Below are positions 53,203 through 62,059 of a stretch of 64,000 bases of DNA, piece by piece. Origin of the DNA: Caballeronia jiangsuensis (GTDB lineage: Bacteria; Pseudomonadota; Gammaproteobacteria; Burkholderiales; Burkholderiaceae); the NCBI GenBank assembly GCA_000648925.1, contig JFHF01000007.1:62001-126000 (forward strand), given 5' to 3'. The translations under genes were made by a program, and so were the position numbers. Position 1 is the stretch's first letter. Each line of letters starts with the position of its first letter. The notes under the pieces are model-generated. The model was not told where the DNA came from and made no database searches. It saw only the letters and a program-made list of their open reading frames with translations.

Positions 53203-54888
53203 ATGGACTGGATACACAACATCTTTCACAAGTCACCCGAGATAGCGTTGTTCCTGTCGCTGGCCGTGGGGTATTTCATCGGCCAGATCAACTTCGGCAA
53301 GTTCCAGCTCGGGGGCGTCGGCGGCTCGCTGCTGGCGGCCGTCGTGATCAGCCAGGCGGGCGTGTCGATCGACAACGGCGTGAAAGCCGTGATGTTCGCC
53401 GTGTTCATCTACGCGGTCGGCTACGACTCGGGGCCGGGCTTCTTCAACTCGCTGAACCGCAAGACGCTGCGGGAAATCGCGATGGCGGTGTTTCTCGCGG
53501 TGTCGGCGCTCGTCACCGTCATCATCTGCGCGAAGATCTTCCATCTGAACAAGGGCCTGGCCGCGGGGCTCGCGGGCGGCGCGCTCACGCAGTCGGCGAT
53601 CATCGGCACGGCGGGCGACGCGATCGCGCGGCTCGGCCTGCCAGCCGAAGAAGTGAAGTCGCTGCAGTCGGACGTGGCCATTGCGTACGCGGTGACATAC
53701 GTGTTCGGCTCGCTCGGCGCGATCATCGTGTGCGTGAACATCCTGCCGAAGTTCATGGGACGCGATCTGCGCTCGGCCGCGCTCGACGCCGAAGCGAAGC
53801 TCGCGGGCGGCACGCCGTCGCGCGCGCCGGGGCAACTGGCGGCGCTGCCCGAACTGGTCGGGCGGGCGTTCAGGGTCGGGGCGGCGGCGGGGCGCAAGGT
53901 CTCCGAGATCGAAATGGCGGCGCAGGACTTCGTGTCGGTCGAGAAGATACGGCGGGCCGGCAAGGAGGTCGAGCCGGGGCCCGATGTCGTGCTCGCCGCC
54001 GATGACGTCGTGCTCGTGGTCGGGCGGCGCGAAGGCATGGTGCCCATCGCGCCGAAGATCGGCACCGAGGTGTCGGACGTGACGGATGTCAGCGCGGTCA
54101 TGCAGACGCGCCAGGCCGTATTCACGGCGAAGGGCCTGAACCATACGACGATCCAGAAAGTGCGCGAGACCGTCGACCGCGACTTGCGTCACGGCGTCTT
54201 CCTCGAAAGCATCACGCGCGTCGGGCAACCGGTGCCGATCCTGCCCGAAACCAAGCTCGAACACGGCGACGTGCTCACCTACTTCGGCTCCGCGAAAGAC
54301 ACGAAGCGCGCGGTGGCGGCGACAGGCTACGAGCTGCCTTACTCGATCAAGACCGACTTCATCTATATGGGCGTCGGCATGGTCGTGGGCCTGTTGATCG
54401 GGCTGGTCGTGGTCAACATTGGCGGGGTGCCGCTCACGCTCGGGTCGGGGGGCGGCTGCCTGCTCGCGGGCCTCGTGTTCGGCTGGATGCGCGGCAAGCA
54501 TCCGATGTACGGCGTGATGCCGCCCGCCGCATCGCGTCTCTTGCAGGACTTCGGGCTGGCGGCGTTCGTCTCGGTGGTCGGTCTGAACTCGGGATTGCAG
54601 GCGGTGACGACGATCAAGGAACTCGGCGTCACGATCTTCCTGCTCGGCGTGGTCGTGACGATGCTGCCGCTGCTGCTCACGATGCTGTTCGGCCGCTACG
54701 TGCTGAAGTACGACAACGCGGCGATCCTGGCGGGCGCGCTGTCCGGCTCGCGCAGCGCGAACCCCGCGTTCGGCGGCGTGCTGGACAAGGCCGAAAGCGC
54801 CGTGCCGACCGTGCCGTTCGCGATCACCTATGCGATCGCGAACGTGCTGCTCACATTACTGGGGCCGCTCGTCGTCGGCCTGGTTTGA
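53203..54888 (+). CDS. aspT: AspT-family aspartate:alanine antiporter, copy 2 (561 aa)
   Basis: Same architecture and length as copy 1, with matching blocks KSPEIALFLSLAVGYFIGQINFGKFQLGG, GGGCLLAGLVFGWMRGKHPMYGVMPPAA and the C-terminal AITYAIANVLLTLLGPLVVGL. The C-terminal SRSANPAFGGVLDKAESAVPT is closer to characterised AspT than the CSTPAISALVGVTGNSTP of copy 1. It starts 107 bases after copy 1 and ends 22 bases before the decarboxylase gene, so it is probably the main exchange partner of AspD. The two may form a heteromer or have different substrate preferences. Confidence 0.9.
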   Translation: MDWIHNIFHKSPEIALFLSLAVGYFIGQINFGKFQLGGVGGSLLAAVVISQAGVSIDNGVKAVMFAVFIYAVGYDSGPGFFNSLNRKTLREIAMAVFLAVSALVTVIICAKIFHLNKGLAAGLAGGALTQSAIIGTAGDAIARLGLPAEEVKSLQSDVAIAYAVTYVFGSLGAIIVCVNILPKFMGRDLRSAALDAEAKLAGGTPSRAPGQLAALPELVGRAFRVGAAAGRKVSEIEMAAQDFVSVEKIRRAGKEVEPGPDVVLAADDVVLVVGRREGMVPIAPKIGTEVSDVTDVSAVMQTRQAVFTAKGLNHTTIQKVRETVDRDLRHGVFLESITRVGQPVPILPETKLEHGDVLTYFGSAKDTKRAVAATGYELPYSIKTDFIYMGVGMVVGLLIGLVVVNIGGVPLTLGSGGGCLLAGLVFGWMRGKHPMYGVMPPAASRLLQDFGLAAFVSVVGLNSGLQAVTTIKELGVTIFLLGVVVTMLPLLLTMLFGRYVLKYDNAAILAGALSGSRSANPAFGGVLDKAESAVPTVPFAITYAIANVLLTLLGPLVVGLV

Positions 54889-54910
54889 ATCTTCCACTGG
54901 AGAACGCATC

Positions 54911-56560
54911 ATGGCAAAGGCCAACAAGAGCAAGGATCAGGCAGCGCTGCAGGCATTGAGTCCGTTCGAACTGAAAGACGAGCTGATCAAGGCGGCGGGC
55001 GGCGGAGCAGTCGAACGTCCGGCCAACATCTCGATGCTCAACGCCGGGCGCGGCAACCCGAACTTTCTCGCGACGATCCCGCGCCACGGCTTCTGGCAAC
55101 TCGGGCTCTTCGCGATGCGCGAGTCGGAGCGCTCGTTCGCGTACATGCCCGAGGGCGTGGGCGGCTTTCCGAAGCGCGAAGGCCTGTCCGAGCGCTTCGA
55201 ATTGTTCCTGCGCGAAAACAAGGGCGTGCCGGGCATCGCCTTTCTCGCGGGCGCCGTGTCGTATGTGCGCGATCAGCTCGGCCTGTCGGGCAACGATTTC
55301 CTCTATGAGATGTGCGAGGGCATTCTCGCGTCGAACTATCCGGTGCCGGACCGGATGCTGAAGCTCTCGGAAACCATCGTCGGGCAATATCTGCGGCGCG
55401 AGATGATCGGCAAGTATCCGTTCGTCGGCGAATTCGACATCTTCGCCGTCGAAGGCGGCACCGCCGCGATGACGTACATCTTCAACACGATGAAGCAGAA
55501 CCATCTGATCAAGGCGGGCGACACCATCGCGCTCGGCCGTCCGATCTTCACGCCGTACATCGAGATTCCGACGCTCGGCGAGTACGACCTGAATGTCGTG
55601 AATCTGGATGCCGACGTCGAGAACAACTGGCAATACTCGAAGGCCGAACTCGACAAGCTGCGCGATCCGAAGGTGAAGGCGTTCTTCCTCGTGAATCCGA
55701 GCAATCCGCCTTCCGTGAGGATCAGCGACGAGAGCCTCGAATACATCGCGCAGATCGTCAAGGAACGCCCCGATCTGATCCTGCTGACCGACGACGTGTA
55801 CGGCACCTTCGCCGACGACTTCGTGTCGCTGTTCGCGCTCGCGCCGAAGAACACGATTCTCGTGTACTCGTACTCGAAGTATTTCGGCGCGACGGGCTGG
55901 CGTCTGGGCACGATCGCGACGCACAAGGACAATATCCTCGACAAGCTGATTTCCGAGTTGCCGAAGGACACGAAGAAGATCCTGCACCATCGCTACGAGT
56001 CGATCACGACCGAGCCCGACAAGCTGAAATTCATCGACCGGCTGGTTGCGGACAGCCGCACCGTCGCGCTGAATCACACGGCGGGCCTGTCGACGCCGCA
56101 ACAGGTGCAGATGGTGCTGTTCTCGCTGTTCTCGCTGATGGATACGCCGGATGCCTACAAGGACGCGCTCAAGCGCCTGATCCGCAGCCGCAAGCGCGCG
56201 CTCTACGAAGAGATCGGCATTGCGTTCGACGAGAAGGACGCGAACCAGGTCGATTACTACTCGATCATCGACATGGAATATTTCGGGGAGCGCGCGTACG
56301 GGCGCGAGTTCGTGGACTGGCTGCTCAAGCACACGGAGGCGTCGGAGCTTCTGTTCCGTCTCGCCACCGACGCGCGTGTCGTGCTGCTGCCGGGCATGGG
56401 CTTTGGCACGAAGCATCCGTCGGGGCGCGTGTCGCTCGCGAATCTCAACGAGTCCGACTATCGGAAGATCGGACGCGCGATCCGCAAGCTCACCGACGAA
56501 TACGTCGAGCGCTACAACAAGGAGACTGGCAAGAACATCGAGAGAAAAGAAGTCAAGTGA
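54911..56560 (+). CDS. aspD: Aspartate 4-decarboxylase/aminotransferase (549 aa)
   Basis: PLP fold-type I enzyme that converts L-aspartate to L-alanine and CO2, consuming a cytoplasmic proton. The PLP lysine is Lys323 in YSYSKYFGATGWRLG. VNPSNPPSVRISDE and LLTDDVYGTFADDF carry Asn and Asp/Tyr cofactor contacts, and LPGMGFGTKHPSGRVSLANL near the C-terminus holds the carboxylate Arg. The length and the long N-terminal arm (about 110 residues before the large domain) fit aspartate 4-decarboxylase, not ordinary transaminases. The ATG at 54911 follows TGGAGAACGCATC. With AspT it forms a proton-motive decarboxylation cycle. Confidence 0.93.
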   Translation: MAKANKSKDQAALQALSPFELKDELIKAAGGGAVERPANISMLNAGRGNPNFLATIPRHGFWQLGLFAMRESERSFAYMPEGVGGFPKREGLSERFELFLRENKGVPGIAFLAGAVSYVRDQLGLSGNDFLYEMCEGILASNYPVPDRMLKLSETIVGQYLRREMIGKYPFVGEFDIFAVEGGTAAMTYIFNTMKQNHLIKAGDTIALGRPIFTPYIEIPTLGEYDLNVVNLDADVENNWQYSKAELDKLRDPKVKAFFLVNPSNPPSVRISDESLEYIAQIVKERPDLILLTDDVYGTFADDFVSLFALAPKNTILVYSYSKYFGATGWRLGTIATHKDNILDKLISELPKDTKKILHHRYESITTEPDKLKFIDRLVADSRTVALNHTAGLSTPQQVQMVLFSLFSLMDTPDAYKDALKRLIRSRKRALYEEIGIAFDEKDANQVDYYSIIDMEYFGERAYGREFVDWLLKHTEASELLFRLATDARVVLLPGMGFGTKHPSGRVSLANLNESDYRKIGRAIRKLTDEYVERYNKETGKNIERKEVK

Positions 56561-56608
56561 AGGCATCGCGGCCGCGCTGCCGCGTTAGCTGACCCAAAGG
56601 ACCGCTCG

Positions 56609-56640
56609 CCGCTCGCATCGCGCGAAGCGAGCGGGGTTTC
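56609..56640 (+). terminator. Probable intrinsic terminator after aspD
   Basis: Eight-base arms CCGCTCGC (56609-56616) and GCGAGCGG (56627-56634) with a 10-base loop that can pair further, followed by GGTTTCCCTT. It lies about 48 bases after the aspD stop and separates the aspartate module from the PHA genes. Confidence 0.55.
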
Positions 56641-56814
56641 CCTTACGTACAAACCCCTGAAGTCTCGGGCCTGAGCGGGCTCTATCACGGCACGCTCCCC
56701 CGTTCAGGGGATGGTTCCGAATTCCGTTCCCTTCGATCATTCACTTACCGGAAACGACACCGCCGCCAGCCGGCGATGTCCGCCCCTCTAACAGAATGAG
56801 ACAAGGAGACACAG

Positions 56815-58458
56815 ATGCGGGACGACCTCCAGGCCGCCGCGCCCTCGGCGTACGCCTATCCGTTGCTGATCAAGCAACTGCTGCACACGCCGTTCGTTCA
56901 GGCGCCCGACCAGGAGATCGTCTACCGGGGCCGGACGCGCATGACCTATACGGGCCTGCGCGAGCGCATCGCGCGACTCGCCGATGGCCTGAGCCAGCTC
57001 GGCGTACAGCACGGCAGCACCGTCGCCGTGATGGACTGGGACAGTCACCGCTATCTGGAATGCTACTTCGCGGTGCCGATGATGGGCGCCATCCTGCAGA
57101 CCGTCAACGTGCGTCTCTCGAATGCGGAGATCGCGTACACGATCAATCACGCGGGCGCTGAAGTTCTGCTCGTCCATACCGATTTCCTCCCGGTGCTGGC
57201 GGCGATCGAAGATCAGCTCGAAACCGTGCGCACCTTCGTCCTGATCGACGAGCGGGACGGCGAGACCTGCGAGCACGCCTTGTCGTTCGCGACCGAATAC
57301 GAAGCGATGCTCGCCGCCGCCGCCGATCACTACGATTTCCCGGACTTCGACGAAAACACGCGCGCCACGACCTTCTACACGACCGGCACGACGGGCCTGC
57401 CCAAGGGCGTCTACTTTTCGCATCGTCAGATCGTGCTGCACACCATCACCGTGATGGCCGCGCTGGCGAGCCCCGAATCGGGTCAGCGCTTTCATCGCGG
57501 CGACGTCTATATGCCGCTCACGCCGATGTTCCATGTGCATGCGTGGGGCATGCCCTACATCGCCACCATGCTCGGCGTGAAGCAGGTCTATCCGGGGCGC
57601 TATGTGCCGGACCGGCTGGTGCGGCTGCTGCACGACGAAGGCGTGACGTTCTCGCATTGCGTCGGCACGATCCTGCATATGCGGCTCACCTGCGGCGAAG
57701 CGAAATCGGCCGACTTCAGCCGATGGAAGGTGGTCATCGGCGGCGGCGCGCTGACGCACGGGCTGGCGCGCGCCGCGCTCGATCGCGGCATCGATGTCTT
57801 CACGGGCTACGGCATGTCGGAGACGTGCCCGGTGCTGAGCCTCGCGCAACTGAAACCCGGCGACGAATCCCTCGACCTCGACGAGCAAGTGCGCCTGCGC
57901 TGCCGCAGCGGTTCGCCGATTCCGCTCGTCGATCTGCGCATCGTCGACGCGAACATGGAAGACGTCGCGCACGACGGCAAGGCCAACGGCGAAATCGTCG
58001 CCCGCGCGCCCTGGCTCACGCAAGGCTATCTGAACAACCCCGAGGCATCCGAACAGCTCTGGGACGGCGGCTATCTGCATACGCAGGACATCGCGAGCAT
58101 CGGCGCGAACGGCAGCCTGCTGATCACGGACCGCATGAAGGATGTGATCAAGTCGGGTGGCGAATGGATCTCGTCGCTCGAAGTCGAGAGCCTGATCTCG
58201 ATGCATCCCGGCGTCGCCGAAGTCGCGGTGATCGGCGTCAGCGACGAGAAGTGGGGCGAGCGGCCGGTCGCGCTCGTCGTGACCCGCGCGGACGCGGTCA
58301 TCACCGAGGACGAGATCAAGCGTCACGTGCTGACGTTCAGCGCATCGGGACGCATCTCGAAGTACGCGGTGCCGCAGATCGTCAGGTTCGTCGATGGACT
58401 CGAAAAGACGAGCGTCGGCAAGGTGAACAAGAAGTGGCTGCGCGCCCAGTTCGTCTGA
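56815..58458 (+). CDS. Medium/long-chain acyl-CoA synthetase, AlkK-like (547 aa)
   Basis: Adenylate-forming ligase that activates a fatty acid to its CoA ester. The P-loop is TFYTTGTTGLPKGVYFSHRQ, and A5 is GYGMSETCPVLS. The A7-A8 region is LHTQDIASIGANGSLLITDRMKDVIKSGGEWIS, and the A10 Lys is in TSVGKVNKKWLR. The length and the GGEWISSLEVES block match AlkK-type medium-chain ligases. The ATG at 56815 has ACAAGGAGACAC upstream. It is the first gene of the PHA locus and probably feeds fatty acids into polymer synthesis. Confidence 0.88.
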   Translation: MRDDLQAAAPSAYAYPLLIKQLLHTPFVQAPDQEIVYRGRTRMTYTGLRERIARLADGLSQLGVQHGSTVAVMDWDSHRYLECYFAVPMMGAILQTVNVRLSNAEIAYTINHAGAEVLLVHTDFLPVLAAIEDQLETVRTFVLIDERDGETCEHALSFATEYEAMLAAAADHYDFPDFDENTRATTFYTTGTTGLPKGVYFSHRQIVLHTITVMAALASPESGQRFHRGDVYMPLTPMFHVHAWGMPYIATMLGVKQVYPGRYVPDRLVRLLHDEGVTFSHCVGTILHMRLTCGEAKSADFSRWKVVIGGGALTHGLARAALDRGIDVFTGYGMSETCPVLSLAQLKPGDESLDLDEQVRLRCRSGSPIPLVDLRIVDANMEDVAHDGKANGEIVARAPWLTQGYLNNPEASEQLWDGGYLHTQDIASIGANGSLLITDRMKDVIKSGGEWISSLEVESLISMHPGVAEVAVIGVSDEKWGERPVALVVTRADAVITEDEIKRHVLTFSASGRISKYAVPQIVRFVDGLEKTSVGKVNKKWLRAQFV

Positions 58459-58479
58459 TCGGTCACAAGGAGCCAGGCA

Positions 58480-58947
58480 ATGTCGAGCATCAAGGAATAC
58501 CGCGTCGCGTCGATCGAGGATTTCGTCGGTCGGGAGCTGGGCGTGTCGGACTGGACGGTCGTGGATCAGGCGCGCATCGATGACTTCGCGCGCTGCACCG
58601 GCGACACGCAGTGGATCCACGTCGATGTCGAACGCGCGAAGCGCGAGAGTCCGTTCGGCGGAACCATCGCGCACGGCTATCTGACGCTGTCGCTGCTGGC
58701 GCCGCTCGCGATGGATATCGGCGTCATTCCCGAGGACGCGTCCGCCGGTCTCAACTACGGACTGGACAAGGTGCGCTTCATGACGCCGGTGAAGGCCGGT
58801 GCGCGCGTGCGCAACCGCGTGAGCTTGTTGTCAGTGGAGCGAAAGAGCGGCGGCCGGGTCATCGTCAAGACGAAGAACGAACTGGAGATAGAAGGTGAGG
58901 ACAAGCCCGCGCTCATCGCGGAGACGCTGGCGATGCTGATCGCTTAA
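58480..58947 (+). CDS. MaoC-family (R)-enoyl-CoA hydratase, PhaJ/NodN-like (155 aa)
   Basis: Single hot-dog domain hydratase. Catalytic Asp and His lie in DDFARCTGDTQWIHVDVERAKRESPFGGTIAHGYLTLSLLAPL (hydratase-2 motif). GLNYGLDKVRFMTPVKAGARVRNRV is the usual second half. It would turn trans-2-enoyl-CoA from beta-oxidation into (R)-3-hydroxyacyl-CoA, the direct substrate of the PHA synthase encoded 45 bases downstream. The sequence is nearer the NodN-like branch (about 155 aa) than to the shortest PhaJ (about 134 aa). Confidence 0.87.
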   Translation: MSSIKEYRVASIEDFVGRELGVSDWTVVDQARIDDFARCTGDTQWIHVDVERAKRESPFGGTIAHGYLTLSLLAPLAMDIGVIPEDASAGLNYGLDKVRFMTPVKAGARVRNRVSLLSVERKSGGRVIVKTKNELEIEGEDKPALIAETLAMLIA

Positions 58948-58992
58948 GCAAACATAACGAAGAACCTGAGAGCAAGTCGGAGGAGCATCAAA

Positions 58993-60696
58993 ATGGCGGT
59001 AAGCACTAAAAGACTGGCGCGCGAAGCGGCAGCGAACGATCTCGTGCATTCGGCGACGGAAGGCATGTCGGGCCCGAATCCGTTCGTGGGATTGCGTCCT
59101 TGCGACGTCGTTGCGACCGCGCACCATATCGGCGCGCAGGCGTGGCGGCAACCTGCGTTGATCGTCGAACAGGAGGCCGCGCTGATCCGCGATCTGATCG
59201 CCGCGCTGAGCGGCGACGCGCCGGGCGCGCCGCAGAGCGACAAGCGTTTCGCCGATGTCGCGTGGCGCGACAACGCGCTCTATCGCATGACGATGCAGGG
59301 CTACTTCGCATGGCGCGACGCGCTGTCCGGCTTCGTCGATCGCTCCGCGCTCGACCCGAAGAGCAAGGAGCGCGCGCAGTTCGTGATGTCCCTCTTCACC
59401 GATGCGATGTCGCCGACCAACACCCTGCTCGGCAATCCGGCCGCGCTCAAGAAAGCCGTCGATTCGGGCGGCGCGAGCCTGATCGGCGGACTGAAAAACG
59501 CCGTGACGGACATGGTGAAGAATCAGGGGATGCCCGCCCAGGTCGACAGGACCGCATTCGAGGTCGGCAAGAATCTCGGCACGTCGAAGGGCGCTGTCGT
59601 GTTTCGCAACGAAGTGCTGGAGCTGATCCAGTACGCGCCGGCGACCGCGAACGTGCACAGCCGGCCGCAACTGATCGTGCCGCCGCAGATCAACAAGTTC
59701 TACGTGTTCGATCTTTCGCCGGGCAAGAGTATCGTCGAGCATCTGCTGAAGAGCGAGTTTCAGGTGTTCGTCGTGAGCTGGCGCAATCCGACCGCGGCGC
59801 AATCCCGCTGGGATCTCGACACCTACGTGACGGCGCTTCTCGAAGCGATCGCGGCGGTGCGCGACATCACCGGCAGCGACGATGTCAACCTGCACGGCGC
59901 ATGTTCGGGCGCCATGACCATCTCGGCTTTGCTCGGACTTCTGGCGAGCCGTGGCGATAAATCCGTTCACGCCGCGACGCTGATGGTGGCCGTGCTCGAC
60001 AACACGGCGGACTCGCAGCTCGGGCTCTTCGCGACGCCCGAGGCCATCGCGGCGGCGAAGCATGCGAGCACCTCGCGCGGCGTGCTCGCCGGCGAGGAGA
60101 TGGGACGCGTGTTCGCATGGATGCGGCCCAACGATCTCGTCTGGAATTACTGGGTCAACAACTACCTGATGGGCAACACGCCGCCCGCGTTCGACATCCT
60201 CTACTGGAACAACGACACGACGCGTCTGCCGGCGAAGCTGCACGGCCAGTTGCTCGACATCTTCACGGACAACCTGTTCACGAAGCCCGGCGCGCTGAGC
60301 GTGCTGGGCACGTCGATCGACCTGAACGACGTGGCCTGCGACAAATACGTGGTGGCGGGCATCACGGACCACATCACGCCGTGGAAGGGCGTCTACGACA
60401 CGGCGCGTCTCTTCGGCGGCGAGACGCGCTTCGTGCTGAGTTCGAGCGGCCACATCCAGAGCCTGATCAATCCTCCGGGCAACCCCAAGGCGAAGTTCTA
60501 TCTCAACCCCGCTCTGTCCGCGAGCGCCGACGCCTGGCTCGACGCTGCCGAGCCGACAACGGATTCGTGGTGGAACGACTGGAGCGTGTGGCTCGCCGCG
60601 CGCTCCGGCAAACGCCGCGCGGCGCCTGCCGCGCTCGGCAACGAACGGCATCCGTCGCTCGCGGCCGCGCCGGGCACTTACGTTCTGCAGGACTGA
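58993..60696 (+). CDS. phaC: Class II-type polyhydroxyalkanoate synthase (567 aa)
   Basis: Polymerises (R)-3-hydroxyacyl-CoA into PHA on granules. The catalytic triad is Cys304 (HGACSGAM), Asp459 (GITDHITPW) and His487 (SSSGHIQSL). Many blocks are those of Pseudomonas medium-chain synthases: FEVGKNLGTSKGAVVFRNEV, LIQYAPAT, PPQINKFYVFDLSPGKS and RPNDLVWNYWVNNYL. Length 567 also fits class II (about 560). The lipase-like box ends GA instead of the usual GG. The ATG start has CGGAGGAGC upstream. The context (ligase, hydratase, phasin, PhaZ) supports medium-chain polymer made from fatty acids. Confidence 0.93.
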   Translation: MAVSTKRLAREAAANDLVHSATEGMSGPNPFVGLRPCDVVATAHHIGAQAWRQPALIVEQEAALIRDLIAALSGDAPGAPQSDKRFADVAWRDNALYRMTMQGYFAWRDALSGFVDRSALDPKSKERAQFVMSLFTDAMSPTNTLLGNPAALKKAVDSGGASLIGGLKNAVTDMVKNQGMPAQVDRTAFEVGKNLGTSKGAVVFRNEVLELIQYAPATANVHSRPQLIVPPQINKFYVFDLSPGKSIVEHLLKSEFQVFVVSWRNPTAAQSRWDLDTYVTALLEAIAAVRDITGSDDVNLHGACSGAMTISALLGLLASRGDKSVHAATLMVAVLDNTADSQLGLFATPEAIAAAKHASTSRGVLAGEEMGRVFAWMRPNDLVWNYWVNNYLMGNTPPAFDILYWNNDTTRLPAKLHGQLLDIFTDNLFTKPGALSVLGTSIDLNDVACDKYVVAGITDHITPWKGVYDTARLFGGETRFVLSSSGHIQSLINPPGNPKAKFYLNPALSASADAWLDAAEPTTDSWWNDWSVWLAARSGKRRAAPAALGNERHPSLAAAPGTYVLQD

Positions 60697-60699
60697 CTT

Positions 60700-60739
60700 C
60701 GATGCGCCAGCCGCGTCGCGGCTGGCATCGACCTATTTT
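60700..60739 (+). terminator. Hairpin with T-rich tail between phaC and the phasin gene
   Basis: Arms GCCAGCCGC and GCGGCTGGC enclose the loop GTC, extended outward by CGATGC against ATCG with a small bulge (60700-60730), then ACCTATTTT. It starts 4 bases after the phaC stop. It may terminate part of the transcripts, or protect the upstream mRNA, so that phasin is expressed differently. Confidence 0.5.
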
Positions 60740-60759
60740 CATCGAAAGGAAAACGGATC

Positions 60760-61179
60760 ATGGAATCGACCAAACAAAGCAATTTCCTCGGCGGATGCCT
60801 CAAGTTCATCGAGCCTTTGCGCTTGCCCGGCTTCGATGCGAACGCCATTCTGGATTCGCGCCGCAAGGACATCGAGGCGCTCGCGACCGCCGGCGCCACC
60901 GCGCTGACGGGCATCCAGTCGCTCGGCCAGAAGCAGATGGAAATCCTCACCGGAACCATGACGCGGGTTCGCGCGCTGTCCGGCAAGCAGCCCGGCCAGG
61001 AGGCGAGGCCGGCCGGCGCGAGTGAAGCGGTGCAGCAGGCGTTCTACACGACGCTTTCCGATGTGCGGGAACTCTTCGGCACGGCGTATCGCGCCCAGTC
61101 CGACAGCTACGCGGTGATTTCGAAGCGCGTCGCGGAGAACGTCGAGGAGTTGAGGACGCTGCTGCAACCGCGCAAGTAA
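60760..61179 (+). CDS. Phasin-family PHA granule protein (139 aa)
   Basis: Small amphipathic helical protein with phasin_2-like features. It begins MESTKQSNFLGGCLKFIEPLRLPGFDANAILDSRRKDIEALATAG, followed by helices with SLGQKQMEILTG and YRAQSDSYAVISKRVAENVEEL. The N-terminal LPGFDANAILDSRRKDIEAL resembles the PHA-binding start of PhaI/PhaF-type phasins. The length is shorter than PhaP1 (about 190). AAAGGAAAACGGATC precedes the ATG. It coats granules and stabilises polymer made by the adjacent synthase. Confidence 0.85.
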   Translation: MESTKQSNFLGGCLKFIEPLRLPGFDANAILDSRRKDIEALATAGATALTGIQSLGQKQMEILTGTMTRVRALSGKQPGQEARPAGASEAVQQAFYTTLSDVRELFGTAYRAQSDSYAVISKRVAENVEELRTLLQPRK

Positions 61180-61216
61180 CGCGTCCCGCGCGTCGCATCA
61201 ACGAGATCAGGTCTGG

Positions 61217-62059
61217 ATGAGAGCAATGAATAACACTTCCGAGTCTGTCGGCATCATGGAAACCCAGACCGTCGATCTCGACGGTCAGCTCGTGCGCGTA
61301 GGCGTGCGGCACGGAAGCGACGCATCGCCGCCGCTTCTGATCTTCAACGGCATCGGCGCGAATCTGGAACTCGTCGAGCCGTTCGTCGAGGCGCTGGGGG
61401 ATGTCGGCGTCATCGTTTTCGATGTGCCCGGCGTCGGCGGTTCGCCCGTGCCGTTCGCGCCTTATCGCTTCTCCACGCTCTGCGTGTTGACCGACAAGCT
61501 CCTCAAGCGGCTGGGACACGACGGGCCCGTCGACGTGCTCGGCGTATCGTGGGGCGGCGCGCTCGCGCAGCAGTTCGCGCGGCAATATCCCGAGCGCTGC
61601 CGCCGACTGATCCTCGCATCGACATCGGCGGGCGTGCTCATGATACCGGCGCGGCTTTCCGTTCTGTCGAAGCTGACCGGGCCGCGCCGTTACACCGATC
61701 CCGCGTATCTTCAGCAAGTCGGGCCGGAAATCTACGGCGGCGCGTACCGGCGCGATCCGGAGCTTCTCAAGGAGCACAGCCGCCATATCCAGCCGCCGCG
61801 CGGCCGCGGATATCTCTATCAACTGATGGCCGCCTGGGGCTGGACCAGCCTGCACTGGCTGTGCACGCTGCCGCAGACGACCCTCGTCATGCACGGCAAC
61901 GACGATCCGATCGTGCCGCTATCGAACGCGAAGATTCTGGCTGCGCGCATCCGGCAGGCGGTGCTGTATGTGATCGACGATGGTCATCTGTTTCTGATCA
62001 CGCGCGCGAAGGACGTCGCGCCGGTCGTGCGCAGGTTCCTGCGTCAGGAGCCGGGTTGA
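61217..62059 (+). CDS. phaZ: Intracellular medium-chain PHA depolymerase (280 aa)
   Basis: Alpha/beta hydrolase that mobilises stored polymer. Nucleophile Ser111 is in GVSWGGALAQQFARQYPERC, acid Asp in HGNDDPIVPL and His in IDDGHLFLITRA. LLIFNGIGANLELVEPFVEAL, FDVPGVGGS and GPEIYGGAYRRDPEL match Pseudomonas PhaZ closely. The Met at 61217 gives a short N-terminal extension; ATG 61226 and 61256 are alternatives, since the family N-terminus (TQTVDLDG) starts after 61256. It overlaps the possible TTG start of the DUF445 gene by 4 bases. Confidence 0.92.
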   Translation: MRAMNNTSESVGIMETQTVDLDGQLVRVGVRHGSDASPPLLIFNGIGANLELVEPFVEALGDVGVIVFDVPGVGGSPVPFAPYRFSTLCVLTDKLLKRLGHDGPVDVLGVSWGGALAQQFARQYPERCRRLILASTSAGVLMIPARLSVLSKLTGPRRYTDPAYLQQVGPEIYGGAYRRDPELLKEHSRHIQPPRGRGYLYQLMAAWGWTSLHWLCTLPQTTLVMHGNDDPIVPLSNAKILAARIRQAVLYVIDDGHLFLITRAKDVAPVVRRFLRQEPG

